A stretch of DNA of 64,000 bases from Sedimentitalea sp042687825 (GTDB lineage: Bacteria; Pseudomonadota; Alphaproteobacteria; Rhodobacterales; Rhodobacteraceae). A program made the position numbers and the translations under genes. Under the pieces are notes generated by a model that saw nothing but the letters and a program-made list of their open reading frames with translations, was not told where the DNA came from and did no database searches. Below are positions 7,529 through 14,842 of the stretch, in pieces. Within the stretch, counting starts at the first letter, position 1, and every line of letters begins with the position of its first letter. Location of the stretch: positions 10,447 to 74,446 of the forward strand of contig NZ_JBHUQE010000016.1 in NCBI RefSeq assembly GCF_042687825.1, in the 5' to 3' direction.

Positions 7529-8878
7529 TCACACCTCGCGGGTGCCGATGATCGGAGAAATGTCGCCCCCGTCCTCCTCGATCATGTCCTTCTCGTCCTC
7601 CCACGAGCGATCCGCTCGGACGATCTCGCCCTTTTGCAGGTTCTCGTGCAGCGTCGCGCGGCTGATGACCCCGGACAGATAGAGTTTCATCTGCTGTTCG
7701 ATCATCTTCGGCTCCATCGAGGACTCGATGAAGTCGCGCGACAGGGTGACTGATGCCTCGTCGGGATCGTCACCGACCCATTCAGCAGCGAGGCGCAGAA
7801 GGCGGTTCAAGCCAGCTTCGACCGACGCCACCACGCCATGCAGCAACGCAAGCTCTGACCGCGTGCGCTGCGTCGCTGTGTCGATTGTCTCGTTGCGGTT
7901 GACCGTCGAGGACAGCATCCGCGCGCCGAGGGAGATCATCGTCTCGGATTTCTCCTCCATGATCTCCTTCATGGCCGCGACGCCCGATCCCGCGAATTCC
8001 AGCATCCCGACCTCTGCACCTTCGGGCAGCAGCCAGACAGCGCCCGCGCCGATCTGCGTCGGCACCTTGTCGGCTGACAGCGATCCCGCGATCCAAGGTG
8101 TCGGGCTGGCCGTCAGGAAGATTGCGTGCTCCCGATCCGCGCTGTTCTTGAAGTGCGAGATTGCGACCTTGCACAGGGACAGGAAAGGCGGGGTCACGTC
8201 CTCGGGGCGCAGGCCCTCATGACTGACCATGATGAACGGGATGAAGTCGAGCGGCTGGCCGTTCACGAGCGGGATATGGTTCTCGCCCACATCGACGCGG
8301 TTCTTGTGCTGATCCCGCACGAACCGCCGAAACTGATAGACGCCTGCCTCAAGGATCAACTCGTAGGTGACGGCTGACCCCTCCCAATCCTCATCCGAGG
8401 CCAGGTGCACGCGCGTCAGAACCTTGCGACCGCCGACATAGGCGGTTTCGAAGTCCTCGATGGTTTCGGCGCGGAAGGTCGAGATGTGCGGGGTGGTATT
8501 GACGCTCACGCCTTCGGCGGGGAAGTCGAGCAGAATTCCGAAACGCCCCATCGACGCGACCTCGCGCACCATCTCCTCGATCAACACGTCCATCGGCGCG
8601 TTTTCGTAGGTGGCGCTGAGCCGCATGGGTTCGAGGCGCGGGGGCAGCTTCACGACGGGGGCCTTGCGCAGGGCAAGACCGACGAGCGCGCGAAGGGTCA
8701 TCTCGGGTGCGCCGTAGAAGCAGGCGCGGTCGAGGTAGTAGGCGTAGTTGGCAGAAGTCATCCCGTCCGGTTTCGGGACATACAGTTGCCCCTGATCCTT
8801 CACGGCATCCTCGCCGTCGAGGCAGTCGCGAATGAGGTGATACTGCGCTTGCAGTTGATCCCAGCGAGCGCGCGTCAT
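7529..8878 (-). CDS. DUF4055-type portal protein
   Basis: The 449-residue protein matches the DUF4055 family of phage portal-like proteins in length and general layout. It has an N-terminal helical region (RARWDQLQAQYHLIRDCLDG), a central mixed region, and a C-terminal part with many helices ending in an acidic tail (EDEKDMIEEDGGD). Portals form the dodecameric ring at one capsid vertex through which terminase drives DNA. The ATG overlaps the preceding stop by four bases. In this element the portal precedes the terminase genes, the reverse of the usual small terminase, large terminase, portal order. Confidence 0.75.
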   Translation of the reverse strand: MTRARWDQLQAQYHLIRDCLDGEDAVKDQGQLYVPKPDGMTSANYAYYLDRACFYGAPEMTLRALVGLALRKAPVVKLPPRLEPMRLSATYENAPMDVLIEEMVREVASMGRFGILLDFPAEGVSVNTTPHISTFRAETIEDFETAYVGGRKVLTRVHLASDEDWEGSAVTYELILEAGVYQFRRFVRDQHKNRVDVGENHIPLVNGQPLDFIPFIMVSHEGLRPEDVTPPFLSLCKVAISHFKNSADREHAIFLTASPTPWIAGSLSADKVPTQIGAGAVWLLPEGAEVGMLEFAGSGVAAMKEIMEEKSETMISLGARMLSSTVNRNETIDTATQRTRSELALLHGVVASVEAGLNRLLRLAAEWVGDDPDEASVTLSRDFIESSMEPKMIEQQMKLYLSGVISRATLHENLQKGEIVRADRSWEDEKDMIEEDGGDISPIIGTREV

Positions 8879-9144
8879 GCGGATGCCTCAAGCACGAGGG
8901 GGAACAGGTTGACGAAAGGCAATTCGAACCGCCCGCTGCCCGCGTGCACGCGAAGGCCTTCGCGGTAGCGATCAACCATCACCGCGCCGACCATGACCTC
9001 GCGCTTCTCGGGGTCCGTCAGGAGTTCGCGGAAGGCGGATTGCAGGGCGGGTTTGCTGACCGGGATCGAGAATGCGGTCGTGGACGAGTTGGAGGTTTGG
9101 TGGAGCGTGCAGGCGTCGCCGTTCTCCTCGAATGTGATGCGCAT
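8875..9144 (-). CDS. First gene of the packaging operon, unknown function
   Basis: This is an 89-residue protein whose stop overlaps the portal start (ATGA). It begins with probable beta strands (MRITFEENGDACTLHQ) and continues with a helical segment (KPALQSAFRELLTDPEKRE). No family is recognised. Its start lies 22 bases downstream of a 12-bp perfect inverted repeat, so its translation or transcription may be controlled by that structure. Position suggests a portal-associated or regulatory role. Confidence 0.6.
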   Translation of the reverse strand: MRITFEENGDACTLHQTSNSSTTAFSIPVSKPALQSAFRELLTDPEKREVMVGAVMVDRYREGLRVHAGSGRFELPFVNLFPLVLEASA

Positions 9145-9166
9145 GGTGTTGCTTTCTGTTTTGGGT

Positions 9167-9209
9167 GAACGGCCATCCCGAAAGGGTCAAGGCGCGAGGA
9201 TGGCCGTTC
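9167..9209 (-). repeat. 12-bp perfect inverted repeat in front of the packaging operon
   Basis: GAACGGCCATCC at 9167-9178 pairs with GGATGGCCGTTC at 9198-9209 around a 19-base spacer. As RNA on the minus strand it forms a stable hairpin 22 bases before the first ATG of the operon (9144). There is no U-tract, so a 5' leader structure or protein-binding site fits better than a terminator. Confidence 0.7.
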
Positions 9210-9663
9210 GATCAAGCCGAGCCGCGCAGCACGAATATGGACGCTGCACGGTAGAACTCCGACCGGGGGTGTGGTGCAGATTGTTCGACTGCGTTCGGGC
9301 CTTGGGCGGGGTCGTGGATTGGCAGAAAAATTCTGTCCGACCGTGGGGCGGGGGTCGTGGATCAGCGGCAGGGGGTTCCCTTTGCAGGGTCTGCGGATTT
9401 GTGCACGGATGCCCGAGGTTATTGTGCCTATGTGTGCGGACGCGCTCAACATACGCATAGACAACTTATGTGCTGCCCATGATTTCAAGCGGTTAGTCGT
9501 TGGTTTGTAGGTGGCTTGTAGGCGAAGGCAATTCGATGCCGATCAAACTACATCAGCCATGTTGACATACTGCGGAGACGCCGCCCCGAGTGAGGATGGC
9601 GAGGAATGCCGTCGTGCACGCAAATTCGTAAAATCACTTGGATTTCATTTCCCTTGCGCGAAA

Positions 9664-9703
9664 TAAATGGATGGATGGACGATACGAACCATCCATCCAT
9701 TTA
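9664..9703 (-). terminator. 15-bp hairpin after the primase-helicase gene
   Basis: A perfect 15-bp stem (9664-9678 with 9689-9703) built from TGGA repeats has a 10-base loop. It lies 53 bases downstream of the primase stop on the minus strand and is followed there by TTATTTCG. It may terminate the replication transcript. The stem is only moderately GC-rich, so an alternative role as a protein-binding palindrome remains open. Confidence 0.6.
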
Positions 9704-9755
9704 ATTGATGTATGAGATCCAAGAACGCACGCCGTTTGCGATTTTGCGTGCACCC

Positions 9756-12164
9756 TCAGTAGCCAGCCTCGTCCGCCGCCCTGCTTTGGTATTCCTTGAA
9801 CATCTCAAGCACAGCATCGGCAGACGCCTCAACGTCGTTGACCTTCTCGAAGATGAACTCCCGCCGAGGCCCGCGTGTCACTCGCCACCCATGCGCCTTC
9901 TCGATTAACCCGCTCGCCTGCACGATCCGCGGCGAGATCGCCCGCGCATTGCCCGGAAAGTCTTTGACGGCAACAAGCTGGCTCAGGTCCGCGAACGCGT
10001 CCTTCATCTGAATGAACAACTCGGTGGATGTGCACACCCACTTCGACCCGACGCCTTTGTCGATCCCCATCAGGAAGTCGGCAAGAAAGAGGTAGACGCT
10101 ATCCGCTGTCCCGGCCTCAAGCGCCATTTCGAGACGCACCTTCGCATACTCCTCGGTGAACCATCCATCTTCGCGACCGAGGAGTCGCGCGACACACTCG
10201 CCCACACGGGCAAAGACGCCGAACCGTGAACTCGTTTGCTTGACCGTGTGGACATCACGCAGAACCGCCGCAACGAGGCTGTAGAGCGCACCCCGCCAAC
10301 GCGGCATGTTCTCTTTGCGGTATGCCGCAAACTCCTCCTCGTCCATGTAGTGAGCGGGTCGAGTCAAAGTGATGCGTATGATCCGCTCAATCAGGTCTTG
10401 CTTATAGAACGTCGGATCGAGGCCAGCGATCAGCAGCGGGCGCATCGCATCGACCGCAAACACATCGCCATCAGAATACAGCTTGCGCTTCGACAAGCCG
10501 CCGCCTGTAGACAGGCGACAGAGCGCATCAGAGAGCCGCGCAAGTGTGTCCACGTTGTCAAACGACATGACAGCCGACTGATACGCGGAGACGACAAGGT
10601 CATCCTCGCCGCTCGGTTCGCCAGCCTGTGCGCCGACTTTTGGGTCGAGCATTTCGATAAGCGTGGTGAGCGTTGACGACTTTGCCGATCCCGCTGAGCC
10701 GTCAAGGATCGCGATAGGGCACTGTTTGCCGGGATTGATGATCGCCGTCACCATCCAAGCGAGCAGGAACACCATCGAGTCACCATCCACATTGAGGAAA
10801 TCGATCAGGTCGGACAGGTTGCCATCTTCGGGGATCGACATTGGCAGGCCAACACCTTTGCGGAAGTGAACGGACGCGTCATTGTTGATGCGCCATCCGT
10901 CTGCGTCGATTTCGAGGATGTTGCGGTCGGGATCGGCCAAGAAGACATACCGCTTACCGCCCACACGCGCGAAACGCAGATCGACATGAGCGGGTGCCGC
11001 CTCGGCGGCTTCTGCGAGGGCAATCATCTGGGCTGACTTCACGTCCTGCTCAGCGGGCATTTTCTGATAGGCGCGAAGCATCCCGAGGGCGCAGGCGTTC
11101 TTGAAGTCGTTGGTGTCGATACGAACCCAGTCACGCTCTTTCAATTCGGCATAGGCCACGTCTGACTGATCGCGGATGATGCGAACGTCTGTCAGAAAGT
11201 CGAGGGCAAGGAGTTTGCGCTTTTCGGCAGCAGTGAAAGGTTGCTTGCCGCCATAGCCATGCTGTTGGGCGAACCGCCAAAACGACAGGGGCGTGTATTT
11301 CTGAGCGCCCGAGAGTTTGTCCCATTCTTTTTCATCACCTGGCTCGTAAGCAGAGGACGATTTCGACCAAGCGACCCAGCGGTCGCGCGCCCATTCGTTC
11401 TCGCGACCGAACGCCTCTTGAAGGCAGATGCCCGCCGCACCCCAATCATCGCGATTGTCAGGATCATACTTCTGGATGAAACACTCAAAGGCGGCGTCCC
11501 GATTTATCTCGGCTGTTTCGGTCGTCGATTTGCGCCCGCGCTTTTTGCCCACGTAGTGCTCGATGATAGTATCTTGCGGGACTGTCTCGCGCATCACGCC
11601 ATCGTCGCTCACGGTCATTCTGACCGATGCGCGACCCATTGGAAGCGCGCACACCTGCTGACCCACGCCCTTGGGCAGCACCTCGACAAAGCCATCAGCG
11701 AGTTCACCGCCCGCTTTCCGTTCGAGAGCCGCTTTCTTAAGAATGTGATCGGCAAGGTCTTTCATAACGTCAATGCGCTTGGGCGCGTCGAACGTGACCC
11801 AGATGTGCATACCATGACCCCCACCGGACAAGAACATCCGGTGAGGCAATTCGGACTCGGTCAACACGTTTACGACCCGCGCGACGTGGTCTTGGATTTC
11901 ATCCGTGGTCAGCCGCTCATTGTGATCATCAAAGTCGAAGATCATGAAACGGGTGTGGTCGAGCTTGTCAGGCTTGGTCTCTGTGCCGACGTTTAGCCAG
12001 ATCGCGCGGCAGTCATCGCCGCGCGTCAGGTGTTCTCGTATCAACTCGTCCGATAGAGGCTCGTTGATTGGGCGATACCACCACTTCTGCTCTTTTGAGT
12101 TCCATTCGCGCACGGAATGGCCGTCTTGGTTGGCGATGTTTCGCCACTGTTTCAGACACTCCAT
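9756..12164 (-). CDS. Primase-helicase (archaeo-eukaryotic primase fused to a D5/SF3-like ATPase)
   Basis: This 802-residue replication protein has an N-terminal archaeo-eukaryotic primase domain. The catalytic DxD is Asp77/Asp79 (FMIFDFDD), followed by SGGGHGMHIW at 113-122 and a third motif, EVLPKG then ALPMG. The middle region is helical. A C-terminal P-loop ATPase has GSAGSAKSS near residue 490, followed by an acidic VMSFDN-type Walker B and a conserved Lys/Arg-rich KRKLYSDGD segment, as in phage D5-like helicases. Such fusions open and prime the element's own origin. The gene is followed by the AlpA gene upstream with only 5 bases between them, so they form one operon. Confidence 0.85.
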   Translation of the reverse strand: MECLKQWRNIANQDGHSVREWNSKEQKWWYRPINEPLSDELIREHLTRGDDCRAIWLNVGTETKPDKLDHTRFMIFDFDDHNERLTTDEIQDHVARVVNVLTESELPHRMFLSGGGHGMHIWVTFDAPKRIDVMKDLADHILKKAALERKAGGELADGFVEVLPKGVGQQVCALPMGRASVRMTVSDDGVMRETVPQDTIIEHYVGKKRGRKSTTETAEINRDAAFECFIQKYDPDNRDDWGAAGICLQEAFGRENEWARDRWVAWSKSSSAYEPGDEKEWDKLSGAQKYTPLSFWRFAQQHGYGGKQPFTAAEKRKLLALDFLTDVRIIRDQSDVAYAELKERDWVRIDTNDFKNACALGMLRAYQKMPAEQDVKSAQMIALAEAAEAAPAHVDLRFARVGGKRYVFLADPDRNILEIDADGWRINNDASVHFRKGVGLPMSIPEDGNLSDLIDFLNVDGDSMVFLLAWMVTAIINPGKQCPIAILDGSAGSAKSSTLTTLIEMLDPKVGAQAGEPSGEDDLVVSAYQSAVMSFDNVDTLARLSDALCRLSTGGGLSKRKLYSDGDVFAVDAMRPLLIAGLDPTFYKQDLIERIIRITLTRPAHYMDEEEFAAYRKENMPRWRGALYSLVAAVLRDVHTVKQTSSRFGVFARVGECVARLLGREDGWFTEEYAKVRLEMALEAGTADSVYLFLADFLMGIDKGVGSKWVCTSTELFIQMKDAFADLSQLVAVKDFPGNARAISPRIVQASGLIEKAHGWRVTRGPRREFIFEKVNDVEASADAVLEMFKEYQSRAADEAGY

Positions 12165-12169
12165 CTCGA

Positions 12170-12373
12170 TTAGCCCCGCGTCTCAACGAGGCCGTTTTTC
12201 ATCCAAGCATCGAGGTCGGACTGCCGATAGCGGACGCGGCCAGCCATTTTGTAGTAGCGCGGGCCACGACGCGGCGAGCAAGTGCGCCACCATTCGAGGG
12301 TGCTTGTGGAGTATCCGAGGTAGTGGGCGGCGTTTGCCGTGTCGAGATATGGGTCGTCATTTTGGGCGCGCAT
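12170..12373 (-). CDS. AlpA/excisionase-type DNA-binding protein
   Basis: This is a 67-residue winged helix-turn-helix protein of the MerR-like AlpA class (DTANAAHYLGYSTSTLEWW, then a wing with RYYKMAGRVRYRQSDLDAWM). The ATG at 12373 is preceded by AAAGGTG. A longer frame to 12442 lacks a better ribosome site. In P4-type satellites and prophages, proteins of this type act as excision factors or activators of the integrase/replication region. The gene lies 5 bases in front of the primase gene, so it heads the replication operon and probably autoregulates the promoter near 12,600. Confidence 0.75.
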   Translation of the reverse strand: MRAQNDDPYLDTANAAHYLGYSTSTLEWWRTCSPRRGPRYYKMAGRVRYRQSDLDAWMKNGLVETRG

Positions 12374-12580
12374 AACAATGCACCTTTCTCCCCATCGGGG
12401 ATTAGGTGCCTCTGTCCGCGCGGCCTGCTGTAACGGTGTCAACGGCCCGCAGTGTCGGGGCCTATCCCGCTGCCCCCTGCATCATTGCAGGTCGCAGGTC
12501 CTCACCCTCTCGGGCGACCGGAGCTTTCAGACCCCCTCACGTTGTTCAGTTGCGTGGGTCGTCGGCATTTTCACGTGGGA

Positions 12581-12626
12581 CGAACATAGGGACTGTTCGA
12601 CCGAATTGCAACATAACCGAGTTATG
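12581..12626. promoter_or_regulatory. Two operator palindromes in the alpA-primase promoter region
   Basis: CGAACA-N7-TGTTCG occupies 12581-12599 and CATAAC-CGA-GTTATG occupies 12612-12626. Both are perfect. The first covers the -10 element and part of the spacer, and the second abuts the -35 element of the predicted minus-strand promoter. Binding at either would be expected to control the replication operon. The binding protein is unknown: AlpA or a host or helper-phage repressor. Confidence 0.6.
12583..12611 (-). promoter_or_regulatory. Predicted promoter of the alpA-primase operon
   Basis: On the minus strand TTGCAA (12606-12611) and TATGTT (12583-12588) are separated by exactly 17 bases. 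Each matches the sigma-70 consensus at four of six positions. The start of transcription would be near 12,575, leaving a leader of about 200 bases before the ATG at 12373. Confidence 0.5.
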
Positions 12627-12645
12627 AAAAGAACCTATTTCTGAT

Positions 12646-13731
12646 TTAAATCAGGTCTTTGCGTTTAAACGCTGAGATGATCTGTTCCATTGGCTCGCGC
12701 AGTTTCCGATGGTCAACCACGATATACCGCGACCCCGTGACAGATTGTGGGGTGTGGTTCAGCAGCCGCCCAACCGTCTCCTCAAGCAAGCCTGCCTCAG
12801 TCGTCGCGAAGGTCGCGAACGTGCGGCGATGGTCGTGCGCTGTCCACGGGATGCGAGCGGGTTCTTTCATGTGCAGGGCGTCGCGCTTTCCGGGAAACAC
12901 ATAGTCTGACCGTATCGGGGGTATGTCAGCGAGGATCGCATGGTGTTCGGGCAGCAATGGCAGATCGAAAGCCCGACCGTTCTTAGTCTCAGGCAGGTGC
13001 AAGTGATCGTCGCGCACCTGATCCCAACGAAGCGACAGCGCCTCGGTCTTGCGCAGGCCCGTTGTCAGCAGCAGCCGGAAAAACGCCGTGTGGATAGGGT
13101 TCTCCAACGCATCGACAACCTTCTTCCATTCAGTCAGGTCGGTGATGATGCGCTGCGACGGTTCTTCAGCAAACCATTCGATGGCGATGGTCGGGCATTC
13201 GGGCAGGTCGTGGATGCGCCGCGCATGGTTGTAGATCGAACGAAACGACTTGAGGACGTGGTTCGCGCCGCGCTCACCTGACTTGGCGATGCGGGCATGA
13301 GCGCGAACGCAGTCGGCCTTGGTGATTTCGTCGAGGGGCATCGACAGCCACTCGGTCAGATGGTTGTGCATCTGACCACGCACTTGGTTCTTGTTATGTT
13401 CCGAGCGCAGCTTGGGGCGAGCGAGATAGTCTTCGGTCGCTTGTTCGAGTGTCGGGATGCGGGCGGCACGCAGGCGGCGTGCAACAGCGCCCGTCGCATA
13501 TTGTGCAACGAGTTGCGCGGCCTCGTAGCGAGCGTCCACGAGGCGCGTCTCAGGGTAGGTGCCCAACTTCGTGCGCGTCGTTTTGCCGTGCACGTCCTTT
13601 TGGTAGTAAAACGTCTTCTTCGCCTTGCCCGTGAACAAGCCGAAACCCTTGATCTCGGTGTCCCAGAGTTTGGCGTTCGGAGGGGCGTTTTTGCAGGCGG
13701 CGTCAGTGAGCTTCAAGCGTTCAGTTGGCAT
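12646..13731 (-). CDS. int: Tyrosine site-specific integrase
   Basis: This 361-residue recombinase carries the P4-type N-terminal DUF4102-like arm-binding domain (LTDAACKNAPPNAKLWDTEI), a core-binding domain (about 95-195) and a C-terminal catalytic domain. The catalytic set is Arg227 (TTGLRKTEAL), Lys250, His299 with Arg302 (HDHRR), His326 (LLNHTP) and the nucleophile Tyr336 (GSRYIV). The start at 13731 matches the usual family N-terminus. A longer frame to 13812 is not favoured. It would catalyse integration into the adjacent tRNA-Gly. Its stop lies close to the regulatory palindromes of the next operon. Confidence 0.92.
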   Translation of the reverse strand: MPTERLKLTDAACKNAPPNAKLWDTEIKGFGLFTGKAKKTFYYQKDVHGKTTRTKLGTYPETRLVDARYEAAQLVAQYATGAVARRLRAARIPTLEQATEDYLARPKLRSEHNKNQVRGQMHNHLTEWLSMPLDEITKADCVRAHARIAKSGERGANHVLKSFRSIYNHARRIHDLPECPTIAIEWFAEEPSQRIITDLTEWKKVVDALENPIHTAFFRLLLTTGLRKTEALSLRWDQVRDDHLHLPETKNGRAFDLPLLPEHHAILADIPPIRSDYVFPGKRDALHMKEPARIPWTAHDHRRTFATFATTEAGLLEETVGRLLNHTPQSVTGSRYIVVDHRKLREPMEQIISAFKRKDLI

Positions 13732-14040
13732 CTTCGTCGTCCCATTTTGCAGTGAATTTGTAGGCAGCGCATTGCAACGCGGTATAACACGTCGGGACGA
13801 CGTTGCGGTCATTTGTGCAATGAAATCAACCGCTTTGGGAGGTATTGCAAGAAGCCGGTAGTGTATTGCTATGCTTGGGAAGCTGCTGTTCTACCATTGA
13901 GCTACACCCGCGCGCTGATCTCTTGTTATGTCCGGGTGGGGGCGGATTCAAGGGCGAATGGGCGCATACCAGGGAATTGCGGGCACCGGGCCGTCGCCCA
14001 GGTCAGGGCGGCGATCCGATGCGCACTGGTCGATCCGGTG
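13732..14040. other. Element-chromosome junction without protein genes
   Basis: This 309-base stretch holds the integrase promoter region, the attachment junction with the truncated tRNA-Gly, and about 130 bases of chromosomal sequence after the fabI stop. No ORF with coding character is seen. Confidence 0.7.
13873..13911 (-). pseudogene. tRNA-Gly(CCC), 5' half only, interrupted at the attachment site
   Basis: Reading the minus strand from 13911, the first 39 bases match a tRNA-Gly(CCC): acceptor strand GCGGGTG, D arm GCTCAATGGTAGAAC, anticodon stem GCAGC, loop TTCCCAA with anticodon CCC, then GC. After this the expected GCTGC stem partner, variable loop, T arm and CACCCGC acceptor are absent. 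The sequence continues into element DNA. The gene is therefore split at the anticodon stem. The missing 3' half would be expected at the far end of the element, outside the window. Confidence 0.8.
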
Positions 14041-14832
14041 TCAGAGATATTCCGGCTGCGGCATGCCCAGGACGTGATAGCCGCCATCGACGTGGATGAT
14101 TTCGCCGGTGGTGCAGGCGCCAGCATCCGAGGCCAGGTAGACGGCAGTGCCGCCGACAGCCTCAAGCGTGGCGTTGCTGCGCAAGGGCGCGTTCTGGTCG
14201 GTGTGCTTGTAAGTCTTGCGCGCGCCACCAATGGCGGCGCCGGCCAAGGTTTTCATCGGACCGGGCGAGATCGCGTTCACCCGGATGCCCTCGGGACCGA
14301 GATCGTTGGCCAGATAGCGGGTGGCGGATTCCAGGGCCGCCTTGGCCACACCCATGACGTTGTAATTGGGCACGACGCGGTTGCTGCCCTGATAGGTCAG
14401 GGTCATCAGGGTGCCGCCGTTGTCGATCATCAGGGGATGGGCGCGGCGCGCCACCTCGATAAAGGAATAGGCGCTGATATCCAGCGTGTTCTTGAAATTG
14501 GCCCGGCTGGTGTTGAGGAACCGGCCAGTCAGTTCGGTCTTTTCCGAAAAGGCGATGGCATGCACCAGAAAGTCGATGCTCGGCCAGCGTGCCGCCAGCT
14601 GATCAAAGGCGCGGTCCAGCGAGGCATCGTCGGTGACGTCGACATCGACCATCAGATCCGAACCGACCGACGCGGCCAGCGGTTCCAGCCGCTTACCAAA
14701 GGCCTCGCCCTGATAGGTAAAGGCCAGCTCGGCCCCGGCCTGGTGCATCGCGCGGGCGATGCCCCAAGCGATCGAGCGTTCATTGGCCACGCCCATGATC
14801 AGGCCGCGTTTTCCCTTGAGCAGTTCTGACAT
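14041..14832 (-). CDS. fabI: Enoyl-[acyl-carrier-protein] reductase (NADH)
   Basis: The 263-residue short-chain dehydrogenase-type FabI carries out the final NADH-dependent reduction in each fatty acid elongation cycle. It shows the N-terminal nucleotide-binding GVANERSIAWG, the active-site Tyr147 (TYQG) and Tyr157-x6-Lys164 (YNVMGVAK). Length matches the family. It is the last gene of the fabA-fabB-fabI operon, 10 bases after fabB. The truncated tRNA and the element lie downstream. Confidence 0.96.
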   Translation of the reverse strand: MSELLKGKRGLIMGVANERSIAWGIARAMHQAGAELAFTYQGEAFGKRLEPLAASVGSDLMVDVDVTDDASLDRAFDQLAARWPSIDFLVHAIAFSEKTELTGRFLNTSRANFKNTLDISAYSFIEVARRAHPLMIDNGGTLMTLTYQGSNRVVPNYNVMGVAKAALESATRYLANDLGPEGIRVNAISPGPMKTLAGAAIGGARKTYKHTDQNAPLRSNATLEAVGGTAVYLASDAGACTTGEIIHVDGGYHVLGMPQPEYL

Positions 14833-14842
14833 GATCCGATCC

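Larger units (their letters stand above)
9145..9755. other. 610-base non-coding gap between replication and packaging modules
   Basis: No convincing gene is seen on either strand. The gap holds a 12-bp perfect inverted repeat (9167-9209), an imperfect direct repeat of GCGGGGTCGTGGAT type (9306-9324 and 9348-9372), and a 15-bp perfect hairpin just after the primase stop (9664-9703). The downstream operon must be transcribed from here. This is also a natural place for a replication origin or packaging site, though nothing in the sequence proves either. Confidence 0.6.
1..13880. mobile_element. Integrated phage/satellite-like element, left end outside the window
   Basis: The element is defined by a tyrosine integrase at its right end next to a tRNA-Gly interrupted in the anticodon stem, an AlpA-type regulator, a primase-helicase, and portal and terminase genes. 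Base composition is visibly lower in GC than the chromosome to the right, most clearly in the first 1.7 kb. No head protease, capsid or tail gene is seen. The left attachment site is not in the window, so total size is unknown. The right boundary, near 13,872, is inferred from where tRNA identity stops. Confidence 0.85.

Noticed and set aside
9018..9510. Open frames on both strands of the gap between portal operon and primase
   Set aside because: They are rich in Arg, Pro and Ser, overlap the real 89-residue gene, lack ribosome sites and resemble no protein.
9559..9564. TTGACA as a -35 element on the plus strand
   Set aside because: No acceptable -10 sequence lies 16-18 bases downstream, and no plus-strand gene follows.
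12581..12599. GAAC-N9-GTTC as a LexA (SOS) box
   Set aside because: The alphaproteobacterial LexA site is a direct repeat with 7-base spacing. This is an inverted repeat with a different spacer, so it is listed only as an unnamed operator.
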